Of a stretch of DNA of 14,575 bases, positions 1 through 6,460 are shown one piece after another. Under the pieces are notes generated by a model. It was not told the origin of the DNA and did no database searches. It saw only the letters and a program-made list of their open reading frames with translations. Every line of letters starts with the position of its first letter. Within the stretch, counting starts at the first letter, position 1. Made by a program: the position numbers and the translations under genes. Origin of the DNA: Archaeoglobaceae archaeon. Its GTDB lineage: Archaea > Halobacteriota > Archaeoglobi > Archaeoglobales > Archaeoglobaceae. The stretch is taken from contig JANXDJ010000031.1 of assembly GCA_025059545.1 (NCBI GenBank), forward strand, positions 1 through 14,575, given 5' to 3'.

Positions 1-539
1 ACAGCATTGCAAAAAAGCTTAAAGCCTTTCATTTCGTAGATCGTTCCATTTTCGAGCCTTTCTCTCACATCCTTGATTGCCCAACCGCCAAAATAGCATT
101 CAACATGTCCATGTCCCCCGCACTTGCACTTCCTTCTACCGCCAACGAAACTATGACCAAGTTCTCCAGCGAGTCCTTCGCCTTTGTATAACTTTCCCCC
201 AATTACGATCCCAGTTCCAATCCCAGTGCCAACTGTTAACGCAAGAACGTTCTTTTTTCCAGTTAGCTTGGCAGAGTAATAGGCAAAGCACTTAGCATCG
301 TTTTCAACAACTCTCGGCTTCACTGTCTCGATGTTTGGGATCTTTTCCAGATTTGGTGCTCCAACTGGTTTCCCATTTTTGAACCAAACAGCTATTCCAA
401 TGCCAATCGCATCGTAATCAACTTTAATATCCCTTAAATCAAAATCCTTTGATTTAAAAGTCCCAAGGATCTCGAAATCACCTTTTTTAAGCAAAACCAC
501 GTCAGTATTTGTTCCTCCAATGTCGACGCCGAGGATCAT
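1..539 (-). CDS. ROK-family sugar kinase (partial, C-terminus beyond window)
   Basis: Reading the minus strand from ATG at 539 gives 179 open codons running off the left edge. Seen: an N-terminal phosphate-binding motif DIGGTN (residues 6-11), a PNL motif (63-65), catalytic-type ENDA (79-82, Asp81 the likely base), a glycine-rich GTGIGTG loop (104-110), and EGLAGELGH (121-129) followed by CKCGGHGHVE (138-147). The last matches the ROK zinc signature, with His129 and the cysteines as ligands; the usual third Cys of CxCGxxGCxE is His here, a variant I recall in archaeal ROK glucokinases. Family knowledge: ROK kinases phosphorylate glucose, mannose, fructose or N-acetylhexosamines with ATP in the cytoplasm. 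The substrate cannot be told from this fragment. It is transcribed divergently from the AMMECR1 gene, with only 41 bp between the two starts. Confidence 0.9.
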   Translation of the reverse strand, partial: MILGVDIGGTNTDVVLLKKGDFEILGTFKSKDFDLRDIKVDYDAIGIGIAVWFKNGKPVGAPNLEKIPNIETVKPRVVENDAKCFAYYSAKLTGKKNVLALTVGTGIGTGIVIGGKLYKGEGLAGELGHSFVGGRRKCKCGGHGHVECYFGGWAIKDVRERLENGTIYEMKGFKLFCNA

Positions 540-551
540 GAAGCAACAACG

Positions 552-566
552 TTATTAATTTAAATA
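552..566. promoter_or_regulatory. Shared AT-rich divergent promoter, ROK kinase / AMMECR1
   Basis: The 41-bp gap between the two start codons contains the stretch TTATTAATTTAAATA. TTTAAATA at 559-566 is centred about 24 bp from the ROK start (539); TTATTAAT at 552-559 is centred about 26 bp from the AMMECR1 start (581). This is the spacing expected for leaderless archaeal transcripts. Inference from motif and spacing only. Confidence 0.5.
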
Positions 567-580
567 GCCTTTTCCTTTTT

Positions 581-1183
581 ATGAAGCTAAGTCTTGAAGA
601 AGGAACTAAAGCAGTAAAGCTTGCGAGAAAAGCCATTGAGGAGTATCTTGAGAGTGGAAGAATAATAAGAGAGCAATTAGGTGGAGTTTTCTCTGAAAAA
701 AGGGGAGTTTTTACTACTTTGATAAAGAATAACGATCTGAGAGGTTGTATAGGCTTTCCTTACCCGATAAAGAGGCTTGATGAGGCGATCATCGAATCTG
801 CTATTGCTGCTGCGGTTGACGATCCAAGATTTAAACCTGTGCGTAGAGGGGAGATGGATGAAATAATCGTGGAAGTGACAATTCTAACAGAGCCTGAAAA
901 GATCAAAGCGAAACCTCAAGACCTTCCAAAGTTCGTTGAAATTGGAAAACATGGGCTAATGGTTAGAAAGGGGCTTTTTTCGGGTCTTTTACTTCCACAG
1001 GTTGCAATCGAGTTTGGCTTCGATGCAGAGGAATTTTTAAGCCAAACTTGTATGAAAGCTGGCTTATCTCCAGACTGCTGGTTAACTGGGGCAGAAGTTT
1101 ATAGGTTTGAGGGGCAAATATTCGAGGAATTAGAGCCTCGTGGCAATGTCGTGGAGGTAGATATTAGGGGTTGTCAGACTTAG
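581..1183 (+). CDS. AMMECR1-domain protein
   Basis: A 200-residue protein made almost entirely of one AMMECR1 domain. Seen: the signature LRGCIG (residues 53-58), a following acidic/arginine segment DDPRFKPV, and the ILTEPEKI stretch, in the family order. Length matches archaeal members (about 190-200 residues). Family knowledge: AMMECR1 is widespread in archaea and eukaryotes; a conserved cleft around the LRGCIG motif is presumed functional, but no reaction is firmly established. Some genomes carry it beside or fused to Memo and an activating-enzyme-type radical SAM protein; no such partner is adjacent here. The start is the first ATG after an AT-rich promoter, with no ribosome site visible. 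It stands alone, divergent from the ROK kinase. Confidence 0.92.
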   Translation: MKLSLEEGTKAVKLARKAIEEYLESGRIIREQLGGVFSEKRGVFTTLIKNNDLRGCIGFPYPIKRLDEAIIESAIAAAVDDPRFKPVRRGEMDEIIVEVTILTEPEKIKAKPQDLPKFVEIGKHGLMVRKGLFSGLLLPQVAIEFGFDAEEFLSQTCMKAGLSPDCWLTGAEVYRFEGQIFEELEPRGNVVEVDIRGCQT

Positions 1184-1237
1184 AATCTTGGAAATTTGTA
1201 GTCTTATAGAGTTCATATGTTAATTAAATCGTTAGAA

Positions 1238-1247
1238 AATTTTATAG
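1238..1247 (+). promoter_or_regulatory. Putative TATA box for the secreted-protein gene
   Basis: AATTTTATAG lies about 18 bp (centre) ahead of ATG 1261 and about 27 bp ahead of the alternative in-frame ATG at 1270. The spacing therefore favours a leaderless message starting near 1261-1270, possibly at the second ATG. Motif-based inference. Confidence 0.4.
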
Positions 1248-1260
1248 TATAAGTGAGCAA

Positions 1261-1932
1261 ATGTCAAACATGCTGAAGTTGGTAGGAGCTATAGCTCTTG
1301 CACTCGCCATATTTCTTACACTCTGTGCTCAGCCAGCAGAAAGTCCTACAACACCATCAACACCCGCAAAAGATCTAACAAGTATTTACACGGGTTTTAA
1401 GACCTTACAGAAAGGGGAGTGGGCACAGTGGAGGGTTAGCAATGGTGAAGTTGTAACTTTAACGTATGTTTTTGCTGGAAGAGAGAAGCTGAATGGAAAG
1501 TCTTCCTATGGCATTGAGTTCTCGTCTGAAATCCAAGGAAAAAAGGCGATTGTGCAGGTTTGGTTCTCAGAGGATGGATCGAGTTTTAAATACGTAGCTA
1601 AAGTTCCTGAAGGAATTTTCTGTTTCCCATTTATCCAAGTTGAAGGAGAAATGCCGTCTCCATCGACTCCAGACGAATATTCTCCAGAGACCATCGTGAA
1701 GGGTAGATACGAGTTCGGAAAGCATACTGTTGCTGGAAAGACTATAAACGTTGTAAAAGTTTTCATTGAGGGAAATGAAACTTGGGTAAGTGGAGAAGTT
1801 CCATTTGGAATGGTAAAAGTTATAAATCAAGGAAAAACCGTGATGGAGCTCTTAGACTTTGGCAGTGGTAAAACTCCGGAGATTAGCTTTAATGAAGTTC
1901 TTAACTGCAGACAATATCCAATGATGCCTTGA
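1261..1932 (+). CDS. Secreted or lipid-anchored protein, function unknown
   Basis: A 223-residue protein not recognised as a known family. Residues 5-21 form a hydrophobic signal segment ending in LTLC (Cys22), then a Pro/Thr/Ser-rich linker (about 24-37) and a beta-rich domain (about 40-215). The arrangement looks like a lipoprotein: signal, Cys, low-complexity tether, globular domain. The residue before the Cys is Leu rather than Gly/Ala, so lipidation is uncertain. The domain alternates strands with charged turns, like extracellular substrate-binding or stress-type beta domains, but no catalytic motif is evident. One NxT/S sequon (NET, near residue 172) is visible. The start could be ATG 1261 or 1270; both keep the signal. 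It sits alone between the AMMECR1 gene and a convergent radical SAM gene. Confidence 0.8.
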   Translation: MSNMLKLVGAIALALAIFLTLCAQPAESPTTPSTPAKDLTSIYTGFKTLQKGEWAQWRVSNGEVVTLTYVFAGREKLNGKSSYGIEFSSEIQGKKAIVQVWFSEDGSSFKYVAKVPEGIFCFPFIQVEGEMPSPSTPDEYSPETIVKGRYEFGKHTVAGKTINVVKVFIEGNETWVSGEVPFGMVKVINQGKTVMELLDFGSGKTPEISFNEVLNCRQYPMMP

Positions 1933-1994
1933 TTCCAAATTGCTAAATATTTAATTTTATATTTATACAAAATTTTTAAATTACTAAACTTGGA
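1933..1994. terminator. AT-rich convergent terminator region
   Basis: This 62-bp gap separates two convergent stop codons. It is almost pure A/T, with T-rich tracts on the plus strand (TTTTATATTT, ATTTTT) and A-tracts that read as T-tracts on the minus strand. T-rich termination without a required hairpin is usual in archaea, so it probably ends both transcripts. Confidence 0.4.
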
Positions 1995-2900
1995 TTACAG
2001 AGTAATAAAACCAAGCTTAAACATGTCATTGCTCGTAAAAACCTCTACTCCAGATTTTTTAAGAGCTTTAACAGTTTCGAGCGTATCTTCAATTAATCCA
2101 AGCATTTCTTCTTTCTCCTCAGGAATCCTCCCATGAACTCCCATGAAAATTGAGCCTTGCTTTGTAAACAAATAATTCGAAACATGGTCGCAAGTAAAGT
2201 ATGTTTCAACTTTTATGCCCTCGATCAGATTTTTAAGTTCCTCAAGCTGTTCTTCCGCATTGAGCAATTTTAAGACTCCTTCCATTTCTGGATTCGTTAT
2301 TGTTAGATTTCTAATTCTAACAAAAGTTGGCTTAGCCTCATTTATAACTCTCGCAGTATTCTTTGCGTGCCTCTCGCTCCTCTCTACCCCTCCTAAGCCC
2401 GTGATCACGTAGTAAGTCATTTCAAAAAACTTTCCTGCTTTTTTTCCAGCCTTAATCGCATCATCTGGTGTTATACCTTTCTGAACAAGCTTTAAAATCT
2501 CATCATCGCCACTTTCAAGTCCCATGTGCAGTCTTGTAAGTCCAGCAGACTTCAATTCCCTCAGTTTCTCCTCTGGCATATTTGCAATCGTCTTTATCCT
2601 TGCGTAAGCTGTGATTCTTTCCAACTCAGGTCTTTTTAGCTTTAAGTATCGGACAATCTCAACGATGTCTTTATGTATTAACGGATTCGAATCTCCAAGG
2701 AATGCGGACCTTGATTTTGGAAAATACCTCGGAATTTCATCGATGTCTCTAAGAATTTCTTCTTTTGGTCTTTGTTCAAAGTCTATTGTCTTATACATTG
2801 AGCAGAAAAGGCATCTGTTCCAGTTACAGCCTCTGACAACGCGAATTAGATAACTTGAAGCCTCACTTGGAGGACGAAACGGTGGAAATTCCATAATCAT
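1995..2900 (-). CDS. Radical SAM superfamily protein
   Basis: A 301-residue protein. The [4Fe-4S] cluster motif is RGCNWNRCLFCSMY (residues 23-36), giving Cys25, Cys30 and Cys33. The spacing is CX4CX2C rather than the textbook CX3CX2C, which I recall in some radical SAM proteins with GCxxNxCxFC motifs. Downstream are FLGDSNPL (68-75), the SAM-ribose-type GLESGDDEIL, and a second glycine motif VITGLGG, all in barrel order. There is no B12-binding or TRAM domain and no obvious extra cluster. Family knowledge: such enzymes cleave S-adenosylmethionine to start radical chemistry; the substrate is unknown. Its start overlaps the stop of the upstream 96-residue gene (ATGA). GAGG at 2903-2906 sits about 8 nt from the in-frame ATG at 2894, so the real start may be two codons later. 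Confidence 0.9.
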   Translation of the reverse strand: MIMEFPPFRPPSEASSYLIRVVRGCNWNRCLFCSMYKTIDFEQRPKEEILRDIDEIPRYFPKSRSAFLGDSNPLIHKDIVEIVRYLKLKRPELERITAYARIKTIANMPEEKLRELKSAGLTRLHMGLESGDDEILKLVQKGITPDDAIKAGKKAGKFFEMTYYVITGLGGVERSERHAKNTARVINEAKPTFVRIRNLTITNPEMEGVLKLLNAEEQLEELKNLIEGIKVETYFTCDHVSNYLFTKQGSIFMGVHGRIPEEKEEMLGLIEDTLETVKALKKSGVEVFTSNDMFKLGFITL

Positions 2901-3187
2901 CGCCTCAAACTAAATCTTTTGAAGTGCAAATTTGCCAAAGCCTGAAGCCAGAGCTTAGCTTCTTCACTCACAATTTCGCTTAACTCTTCCTTTTTTTCAT
3001 TAACAAATCCATGGAAATCTCCATAAACGTAAAATTCGATCCTATCTTTTGTTATAACCACTTTAACTGGTTCATCATTTACAACGAGATTGTCCCCCTC
3101 TCGATCAAGGATCTTGCTAAGCTCTTCAAATGAAGCAAAGATCTTGGAGGCGTATTCAGTAAGCATGGAAAGAGTTTGTGCGAGCAT
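2897..3187 (-). CDS. Small unknown protein, co-transcribed with radical SAM gene
   Basis: A 96-residue protein not recognised. It has an N-terminal helix-rich part (residues 1-27), a central beta segment (about 34-58, ending in a FYVYGDFHGF stretch), and a C-terminal amphipathic helix (65-90) with a basic tail. There is no cysteine, metal motif or membrane segment. The 4-bp ATGA overlap with the radical SAM gene downstream implies translational coupling and a shared task, perhaps as a small partner or substrate-delivery subunit (inference). ATG 3187 lies 24 nt from the edge of a TATA box, fitting a leaderless start. Confidence 0.75.
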   Translation of the reverse strand: MLAQTLSMLTEYASKIFASFEELSKILDREGDNLVVNDEPVKVVITKDRIEFYVYGDFHGFVNEKKEELSEIVSEEAKLWLQALANLHFKRFSLRR

Positions 3188-3211
3188 AAAAATACTTTTT
3201 GCTTCAGAAAA

Positions 3212-3221
3212 TTTTTATATA
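3212..3221. promoter_or_regulatory. Shared bidirectional TATA box
   Basis: TTTTTATATA lies exactly midway between two divergent starts, with 24 nt from each edge of the box to ATG 3187 (minus) and to ATG 3246 (plus). This is the spacing for leaderless archaeal transcripts on both sides, so one box may serve both, or binding in one direction may exclude the other. Confidence 0.6.
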
Positions 3222-3245
3222 CTACTTCCTACAACTTAGATTAAA

Positions 3246-4169
3246 ATGCAGTCTCTACTCCTAAGCAACGTAATAAGACTTCTAAGAAAAGAAGGTTATG
3301 AGTTACTCGAATTAGTTGACACTAAACCAAGATGCTTCGATCTTATAGCCAGAAAAGATAAAAAAATTCTTCTAATAAAAGTTCTCTACAACGTTGATTC
3401 TCTAAAAGTTGAGACTGCAGAAGAGATGAGAAAAATTGCCAAGCTTTTGAACGCTACAGCTCTTGTGATTGGTGAGAGATTCAAATTCGACTTTCTTGAG
3501 AGAAGAGTAGTTTATACGAGATACGATCTCCCCGTGATCAACCTCGCAACGTTCTACGATTACCTTCAGGGAGATCTTCCATACATATATTCCGCCCCCG
3601 GAGGCTATTATGTGAAAATAAATGCTGAAAAGCTCAGAAAAGCGAGAGAAGCTATGGGGATAAGTATTGGAGACGCTGCAAAAAGATTGGGCGTCTCTAA
3701 AAGGACTGTGAGAAACTACGAAGAAGGAAGCGATGCAAGCGTTGAGGTTGCGATCAAGATTGAAGAGGTGTTTGGAGACGTTGTTAAAAAAATCGACTTC
3801 TCTGAATTTATAAGGGAAGAAGAGCGAGAAATAAAAAGTGAGGGTGAAGAGGACGAAATTGTAGGAAAGCTTAGAGAAATAGGAATCGCAATTTACACAG
3901 TAAGACACACTCCTTTCGACGCAATTTCGAAGTTTGAAGATAATGAGGTAATAATGGGCTTAAAACAGGTTAGAGAAATCGAGAAAAGGGCGCAACTAAT
4001 AGGAAAAGTCTCTGAAATCGTGAACGCAAATGCTGCATACGTAACAGAAAGGGAATTGAAAAAGAAAGTTAGCTCAGTGGTTTTTGTTCTTAAAGAAGAA
4101 TTAGAATCCTTAAGTTCACCCGATGATTTCATATCTTTGATAAATGAAAAGAGGGAGAAGGATGCTTGA
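3246..4169 (+). CDS. XRE/Cro-type HTH transcriptional regulator, archaeal long form
   Basis: A 307-residue protein of the archaeal family usually named putative HTH-type transcriptional regulatory protein. Residues 126-180 are a Cro/C1-type helix-turn-helix: LRKAREAMGISIGDAAKRLG, then VSKRTVRNYEEG as the recognition region. Residues 1-110 look like a restriction-endonuclease fold: FDLIARKDKKILLIKV carries Asp32 and Lys45 at nuclease-like spacing, but the acidic residue two before the Lys is Leu43, so it is probably non-catalytic. Residues 205-300 form a mixed alpha/beta C-terminal domain of unknown role. Cytoplasmic DNA-binding protein; target not known. It overlaps the flavin reductase-like gene and diverges from the radical SAM pair, so it may control itself and either neighbour (inference). 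Confidence 0.88.
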   Translation: MQSLLLSNVIRLLRKEGYELLELVDTKPRCFDLIARKDKKILLIKVLYNVDSLKVETAEEMRKIAKLLNATALVIGERFKFDFLERRVVYTRYDLPVINLATFYDYLQGDLPYIYSAPGGYYVKINAEKLRKAREAMGISIGDAAKRLGVSKRTVRNYEEGSDASVEVAIKIEEVFGDVVKKIDFSEFIREEEREIKSEGEEDEIVGKLREIGIAIYTVRHTPFDAISKFEDNEVIMGLKQVREIEKRAQLIGKVSEIVNANAAYVTERELKKKVSSVVFVLKEELESLSSPDDFISLINEKREKDA

Positions 4170-4674
4170 ACTCCTTTATCCATTGAGGACATATCTAATC
4201 GTTTCTGGAATAGAAAAGCCGAATGTGATGACCGCGGATTGGGTAGTGCCATTATCATTCGAACCTAAGTTATTAGGGGTCTCCATTGGACACAAAAGAC
4301 ACACGAACAAGCTTATAAAAGAGTTTAGAGAGTTTGTAGTAGCGGTTCCAACGATTGAGCTACTAAAAGATGTTTGGATCGCTGGAACTTTAAGTGGAGC
4401 AAATGAGAGTAAGATTTCAAAACTTAGATTGACACTTATAAAGTCAAGAAAAGTTAGAGTGCCATCAATAAAAGAGTGCCAGGCGAATTTGGAGTGTAAG
4501 GTTATCAAAGAAGTGGAAGTAGGGGATCACACCTTCTTCGTTGGTGAAATTGTTGACGCAACTTATGGAGACGCTTTCAAAGGAGGAAAAACTGACTTAA
4601 GTTATCGCTTTGTTCTACACGCAAGCTTTGGAAAAAATTTTACAACAAATTCAGAAGAGATCTTTTCTCCTTAA
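4162..4674 (+). CDS. Flavin reductase-like / flavoredoxin-type FMN-binding protein
   Basis: A 170-residue protein of the flavin reductase-like (split-barrel) fold. Seen: the opening YPLRTYLIVSG, NVMTADWVVPLSFEPKLLGVSIG (the usual N-terminal strand pair that cradles FMN), then KLIKEFREFVVAVP, GTLSGANESK, and a late VGEIVDATYGDAF strand. Family knowledge: these bind FMN or FAD and act in NAD(P)H-flavin reduction or as electron carriers; the physiological partner is unknown. An in-frame ATG at 4144 exists, but ATG 4162 is preferred: GAGGGAG (4151-4157) lies 4 nt upstream, and the protein then begins directly with the domain. It overlaps the HTH regulator by 8 bp, so both are likely one transcript. 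Its stop codon shares the palindrome TTAA with the convergent gene's stop. Confidence 0.85.
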   Translation: MLELLYPLRTYLIVSGIEKPNVMTADWVVPLSFEPKLLGVSIGHKRHTNKLIKEFREFVVAVPTIELLKDVWIAGTLSGANESKISKLRLTLIKSRKVRVPSIKECQANLECKVIKEVEVGDHTFFVGEIVDATYGDAFKGGKTDLSYRFVLHASFGKNFTTNSEEIFSP

Positions 4675-5309
4675 GATCTACGAGTCATTATCACCATCGC
4701 TGTGAATGAGCCTATGAAGATCGAAACCAAAAAGAACGTAGCTATTCTGTAAGTTGTACTCTGCTCAGCCAAGCTCTTAAGTTCAATCTCCATCTGGGCT
4801 ATTTTACTTGTTTTGTTCTCGGATTCTTCACTCAGAAGGTCAAATCTTAACTTTAGGGAGTTGTAGCTTTCATTTAGCCTTATCAATTCAAATTCAAGCA
4901 TCTTTTTCTCCATTTCGATTTTATCTTTCTCTGTTTTAGTTTCATTAAGTTTTTGTGTTACATTCTTGAGCTCCTCTCTTAAAGTCAATATATCGCTGTT
5001 TATTTTAATCAATTTCCTCTCAAGCCAGTAGGCATAATCCATCAATTTTTGCTCGTTTATTTCAGAAGAAACAGTTATTTCAGCGATTCTTAATTTGTTG
5101 GCTGTTACAAATTTAATGCCGGGAAGACATTTCGCTCCAATCTTAAGCGTATGAGATCCTGCAGGTAAATAAGCCGAGCTATTCATGTTCTCAACGAAAA
5201 ACATGCATGGATCGCTTGTCTCAAGAAGAGAAGGCTCAGTTATGGTAATTGTAACATTGTCTCCAGGATATGCAAATATTGTCAGTATAGATAGAAACAG
5301 CCACATCAT
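4671..5309 (-). CDS. Membrane-anchored surface coiled-coil protein, unknown function
   Basis: A 212-residue protein not assigned to a family. Seen: a short hydrophobic signal (residues 2-14), a small beta-rich domain (about 17-82) with two cysteines (35 and 61) that could form a disulfide, a long heptad-rich coiled coil (about 86-183), a membrane helix (188-207), and a short TRRS tail. Six NxS/T sequons (residues 18, 43, 116, 122, 146, 165) fit an exported, N-glycosylated stalk with a cytoplasmic stub. It is the last gene of a four-gene operon with Roadblock-like proteins and overlaps its upstream neighbour by 4 bp. GGAGGG (5316-5321) lies 6 nt before ATG 5309. The layout suggests an outside sensor or adhesive stalk linked to the cytoplasmic proteins (inference). 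Confidence 0.8.
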   Translation of the reverse strand: MMWLFLSILTIFAYPGDNVTITITEPSLLETSDPCMFFVENMNSSAYLPAGSHTLKIGAKCLPGIKFVTANKLRIAEITVSSEINEQKLMDYAYWLERKLIKINSDILTLREELKNVTQKLNETKTEKDKIEMEKKMLEFELIRLNESYNSLKLRFDLLSEESENKTSKIAQMEIELKSLAEQSTTYRIATFFLVSIFIGSFTAMVIMTRRS

Positions 5310-5815
5310 ATCAATCCCTCCAAAACAGTATTTAGTTCAGCTTTTATTCTCTCCATCTCGGGTCGAGAGATGTCTCTTGTAATTTTGGCGTAAAGCAAAA
5401 CTTCTGGATTTATTTCTATTACCATTACACGATTTTCTACACCTGCAAGCACAACTCTGTCCGAATCAAGCAAACGTTTTGCGAATTTGATAATTTCAGG
5501 AGCTTCTGCGGTGTCGTCATCTCTTGTGGAGCTGTTAGAGGCGATTGGCAGACCATCAGGGGTTAAAAGAGTAACCTCTGCAAGCATGTATTTACCAGAA
5601 ATATATCCGGGTAGTTCTTCTATCGTTTTGGGTCGTTCTTTAAGATCGATCGCAACTTCTGTTTTTCCTATTGTCTCAACAACTTCTGTCAACTTTGCCC
5701 TTCTAACAGTTTCTTCTATTTTTTCCTCTTTGCTCACTCCGCTCTCTAAAAGCTTCCAAGTAACAGCAAAACCAGCACCAAAACCCAAAACCACACTCAA
5801 AACATCGTATAACAT
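5306..5815 (-). CDS. Membrane-tethered Roadblock/LC7-like protein
   Basis: A 169-residue protein. A GTG at 5824 would add three residues, but ATG 5815 is preferred because AAGGTGA (5821-5827) lies 5 nt upstream. Counting from that ATG, residues 1-20 form one membrane helix, followed by a charged linker (about 25-70). The C-terminal domain (about 72-169) has strands MLAEVTLLTPDGLPIASNS, a helix EIIKFAKRLL, strands RVVLAGVE and VMVIEINPEVLLYAKI, and a last helix ISRPEMERIKAELNTVLEGL. This order and the DGLPIAS hairpin match the Roadblock/LC7 fold, whose members dimerise and regulate or scaffold small GTPases. Assignment is by secondary-structure pattern, not strong motif. It overlaps both flanking genes (4 bp downstream; GTGA at the upstream stop). 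Confidence 0.75.
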   Translation of the reverse strand: MLYDVLSVVLGFGAGFAVTWKLLESGVSKEEKIEETVRRAKLTEVVETIGKTEVAIDLKERPKTIEELPGYISGKYMLAEVTLLTPDGLPIASNSSTRDDDTAEAPEIIKFAKRLLDSDRVVLAGVENRVMVIEINPEVLLYAKITRDISRPEMERIKAELNTVLEGLI

Positions 5816-5820
5816 AAAAA

Positions 5821-5827
5821 TCACCTT
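5821..5827 (-). promoter_or_regulatory. Ribosome binding site deciding the start at 5815
   Basis: On the minus strand AAGGTGA precedes ATG 5815 by five T residues. The alternative GTG 5824 lies inside this motif and has no site of its own, so the ATG is preferred. Confidence 0.55.
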
Positions 5828-6150
5828 AATTTAGCCAACTCGTCTAAATCTGCACTCTCAACTTTCTTAGCAAACTCGAAAACATCTTCTAAAGACCTTA
5901 GATCAATTTTTCTCTTGTCTTCTCCTATGATCTTTTTTGCATATACTCTCGCAAAACCTGCAGAGCGCCTTTCAACCCCTACCATCACGAATTTGTCTTC
6001 AAAATTCTCAAAGTAAATAGCTGTCTCCTTTCCAAGCAATATGGCTTTCTTTATACCTGACTCTTTAAGTTTAAAAAACAAATCTTTCTCTTCAATTCCT
6101 TCAGACTCTATTTTTTCCCCCTTTTCCAATATATAAAACTTAAGTGGCAT
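5821..6150 (-). CDS. Small alpha/beta protein in Roadblock-like operon
   Basis: A 109-residue soluble protein not recognised by motif. Predicted order is strand pair (PLKFYILEKGEKIESEG), helix (KDLFFKLKESG), three strands (KKAILLG, TAIYFENF, FVMVGVERRSAGFARVYAKKI), then C-terminal helices (SLEDVFEFAKKVES, DLDELAKL). This resembles a Roadblock or longin-type fold lacking the first helix, which would suit its neighbours; the assignment is tentative. The ERRSAGFARVYAKK stretch is notably basic and could contact membrane lipid, nucleic acid or an acidic partner. A strong site, GAGGGAGGT (6156-6164), lies 5 nt before ATG 6150. It overlaps the upstream gene by 11 bp. Confidence 0.75.
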   Translation of the reverse strand: MPLKFYILEKGEKIESEGIEEKDLFFKLKESGIKKAILLGKETAIYFENFEDKFVMVGVERRSAGFARVYAKKIIGEDKRKIDLRSLEDVFEFAKKVESADLDELAKLR

Positions 6151-6430
6151 TTATAACCTCCCTCTTTCGAATTATTTCTGCAATGTTTTCGGTCCTCACT
6201 GGAAAGATTAGAAAGTAATCTTCTATCCGGAAAATTCCAAATCTATTATTTTCGCTAAACTCTAAAATACCAATATCAAAATCTTTCGGAAAAGTTGAGA
6301 CTAAAGACGAGATCTTTTCAATTTTCTGCAGTTCTTCTTCTGCTAAAAGATATGTTTCTAAAATTTTACCTTCCTTTACCACGCAAACTCCAGAGCCCAC
6401 CTTTGAGTAGAAGTCCCGTGGATCGGGCAT
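6140..6430 (-). CDS. Small Roadblock/LC7-like protein, first gene of operon
   Basis: A 96-residue protein. Its predicted order matches the compact Roadblock/LC7 fold: a short N-terminal helix (PRDFYSKV), a strand hairpin (GVCVVKEGKILETYLL), a long helix (EELQKIEKISSLVSTF), three strands (FDIGILEFSE, RFGIFRIE, YFLIFPVR), and a last helix (ENIAEIIRKREV). The length also suits a single Roadblock domain. Sequence similarity is too weak for a firm call, so this is fold inference. There is no membrane segment, so it is probably cytoplasmic and could pair with the membrane-tethered homologue two genes downstream. ATG 6430 lies about 25 bp from a TATA box and its first bases fall inside an inverted repeat, so it is probably leaderless and may be repressed there. 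Confidence 0.75.
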   Translation of the reverse strand: MPDPRDFYSKVGSGVCVVKEGKILETYLLAEEELQKIEKISSLVSTFPKDFDIGILEFSENNRFGIFRIEDYFLIFPVRTENIAEIIRKREVINAT

Positions 6431-6448
6431 TGATTATCTTTAATCAAT
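6429..6448. promoter_or_regulatory. Candidate operator: perfect 8-4-8 inverted repeat
   Basis: ATTGATTA-TCTT-TAATCAAT is a perfect 8-bp inverted repeat with a 4-bp spacer. It sits between the TATA box (6451-6460) and the start of the minus-strand operon and overlaps its ATG. Another TAATCAA half-site occurs at 6475-6481 in the same divergent gap. Position and symmetry fit a dimeric repressor site; a short hairpin in the mRNA leader is the alternative. Confidence 0.5.
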
Positions 6449-6450
6449 CG

Positions 6451-6460
6451 AATATTTAAA
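6451..6460 (-). promoter_or_regulatory. TATA box of the Roadblock-like operon
   Basis: Read on the minus strand, TTTAAATATT is centred about 25 bp ahead of ATG 6430, the standard distance for a leaderless archaeal transcript. Confidence 0.55.

Noticed and set aside
581..2900. Possible AMMECR1-Memo-radical SAM system, since AMMECR1 and a radical SAM gene are close.
   Set aside because: The radical SAM gene has a different cluster spacing and barrel motifs from the activating-enzyme-type partner, lies on the opposite strand, and no Memo gene is present.
3402..3908. 168-codon minus-strand frame antisense to the HTH regulator.
   Set aside because: It lies wholly under a recognised gene, is Ser/Phe-rich as antisense frames of Lys/Glu-rich genes usually are, and matches no family.
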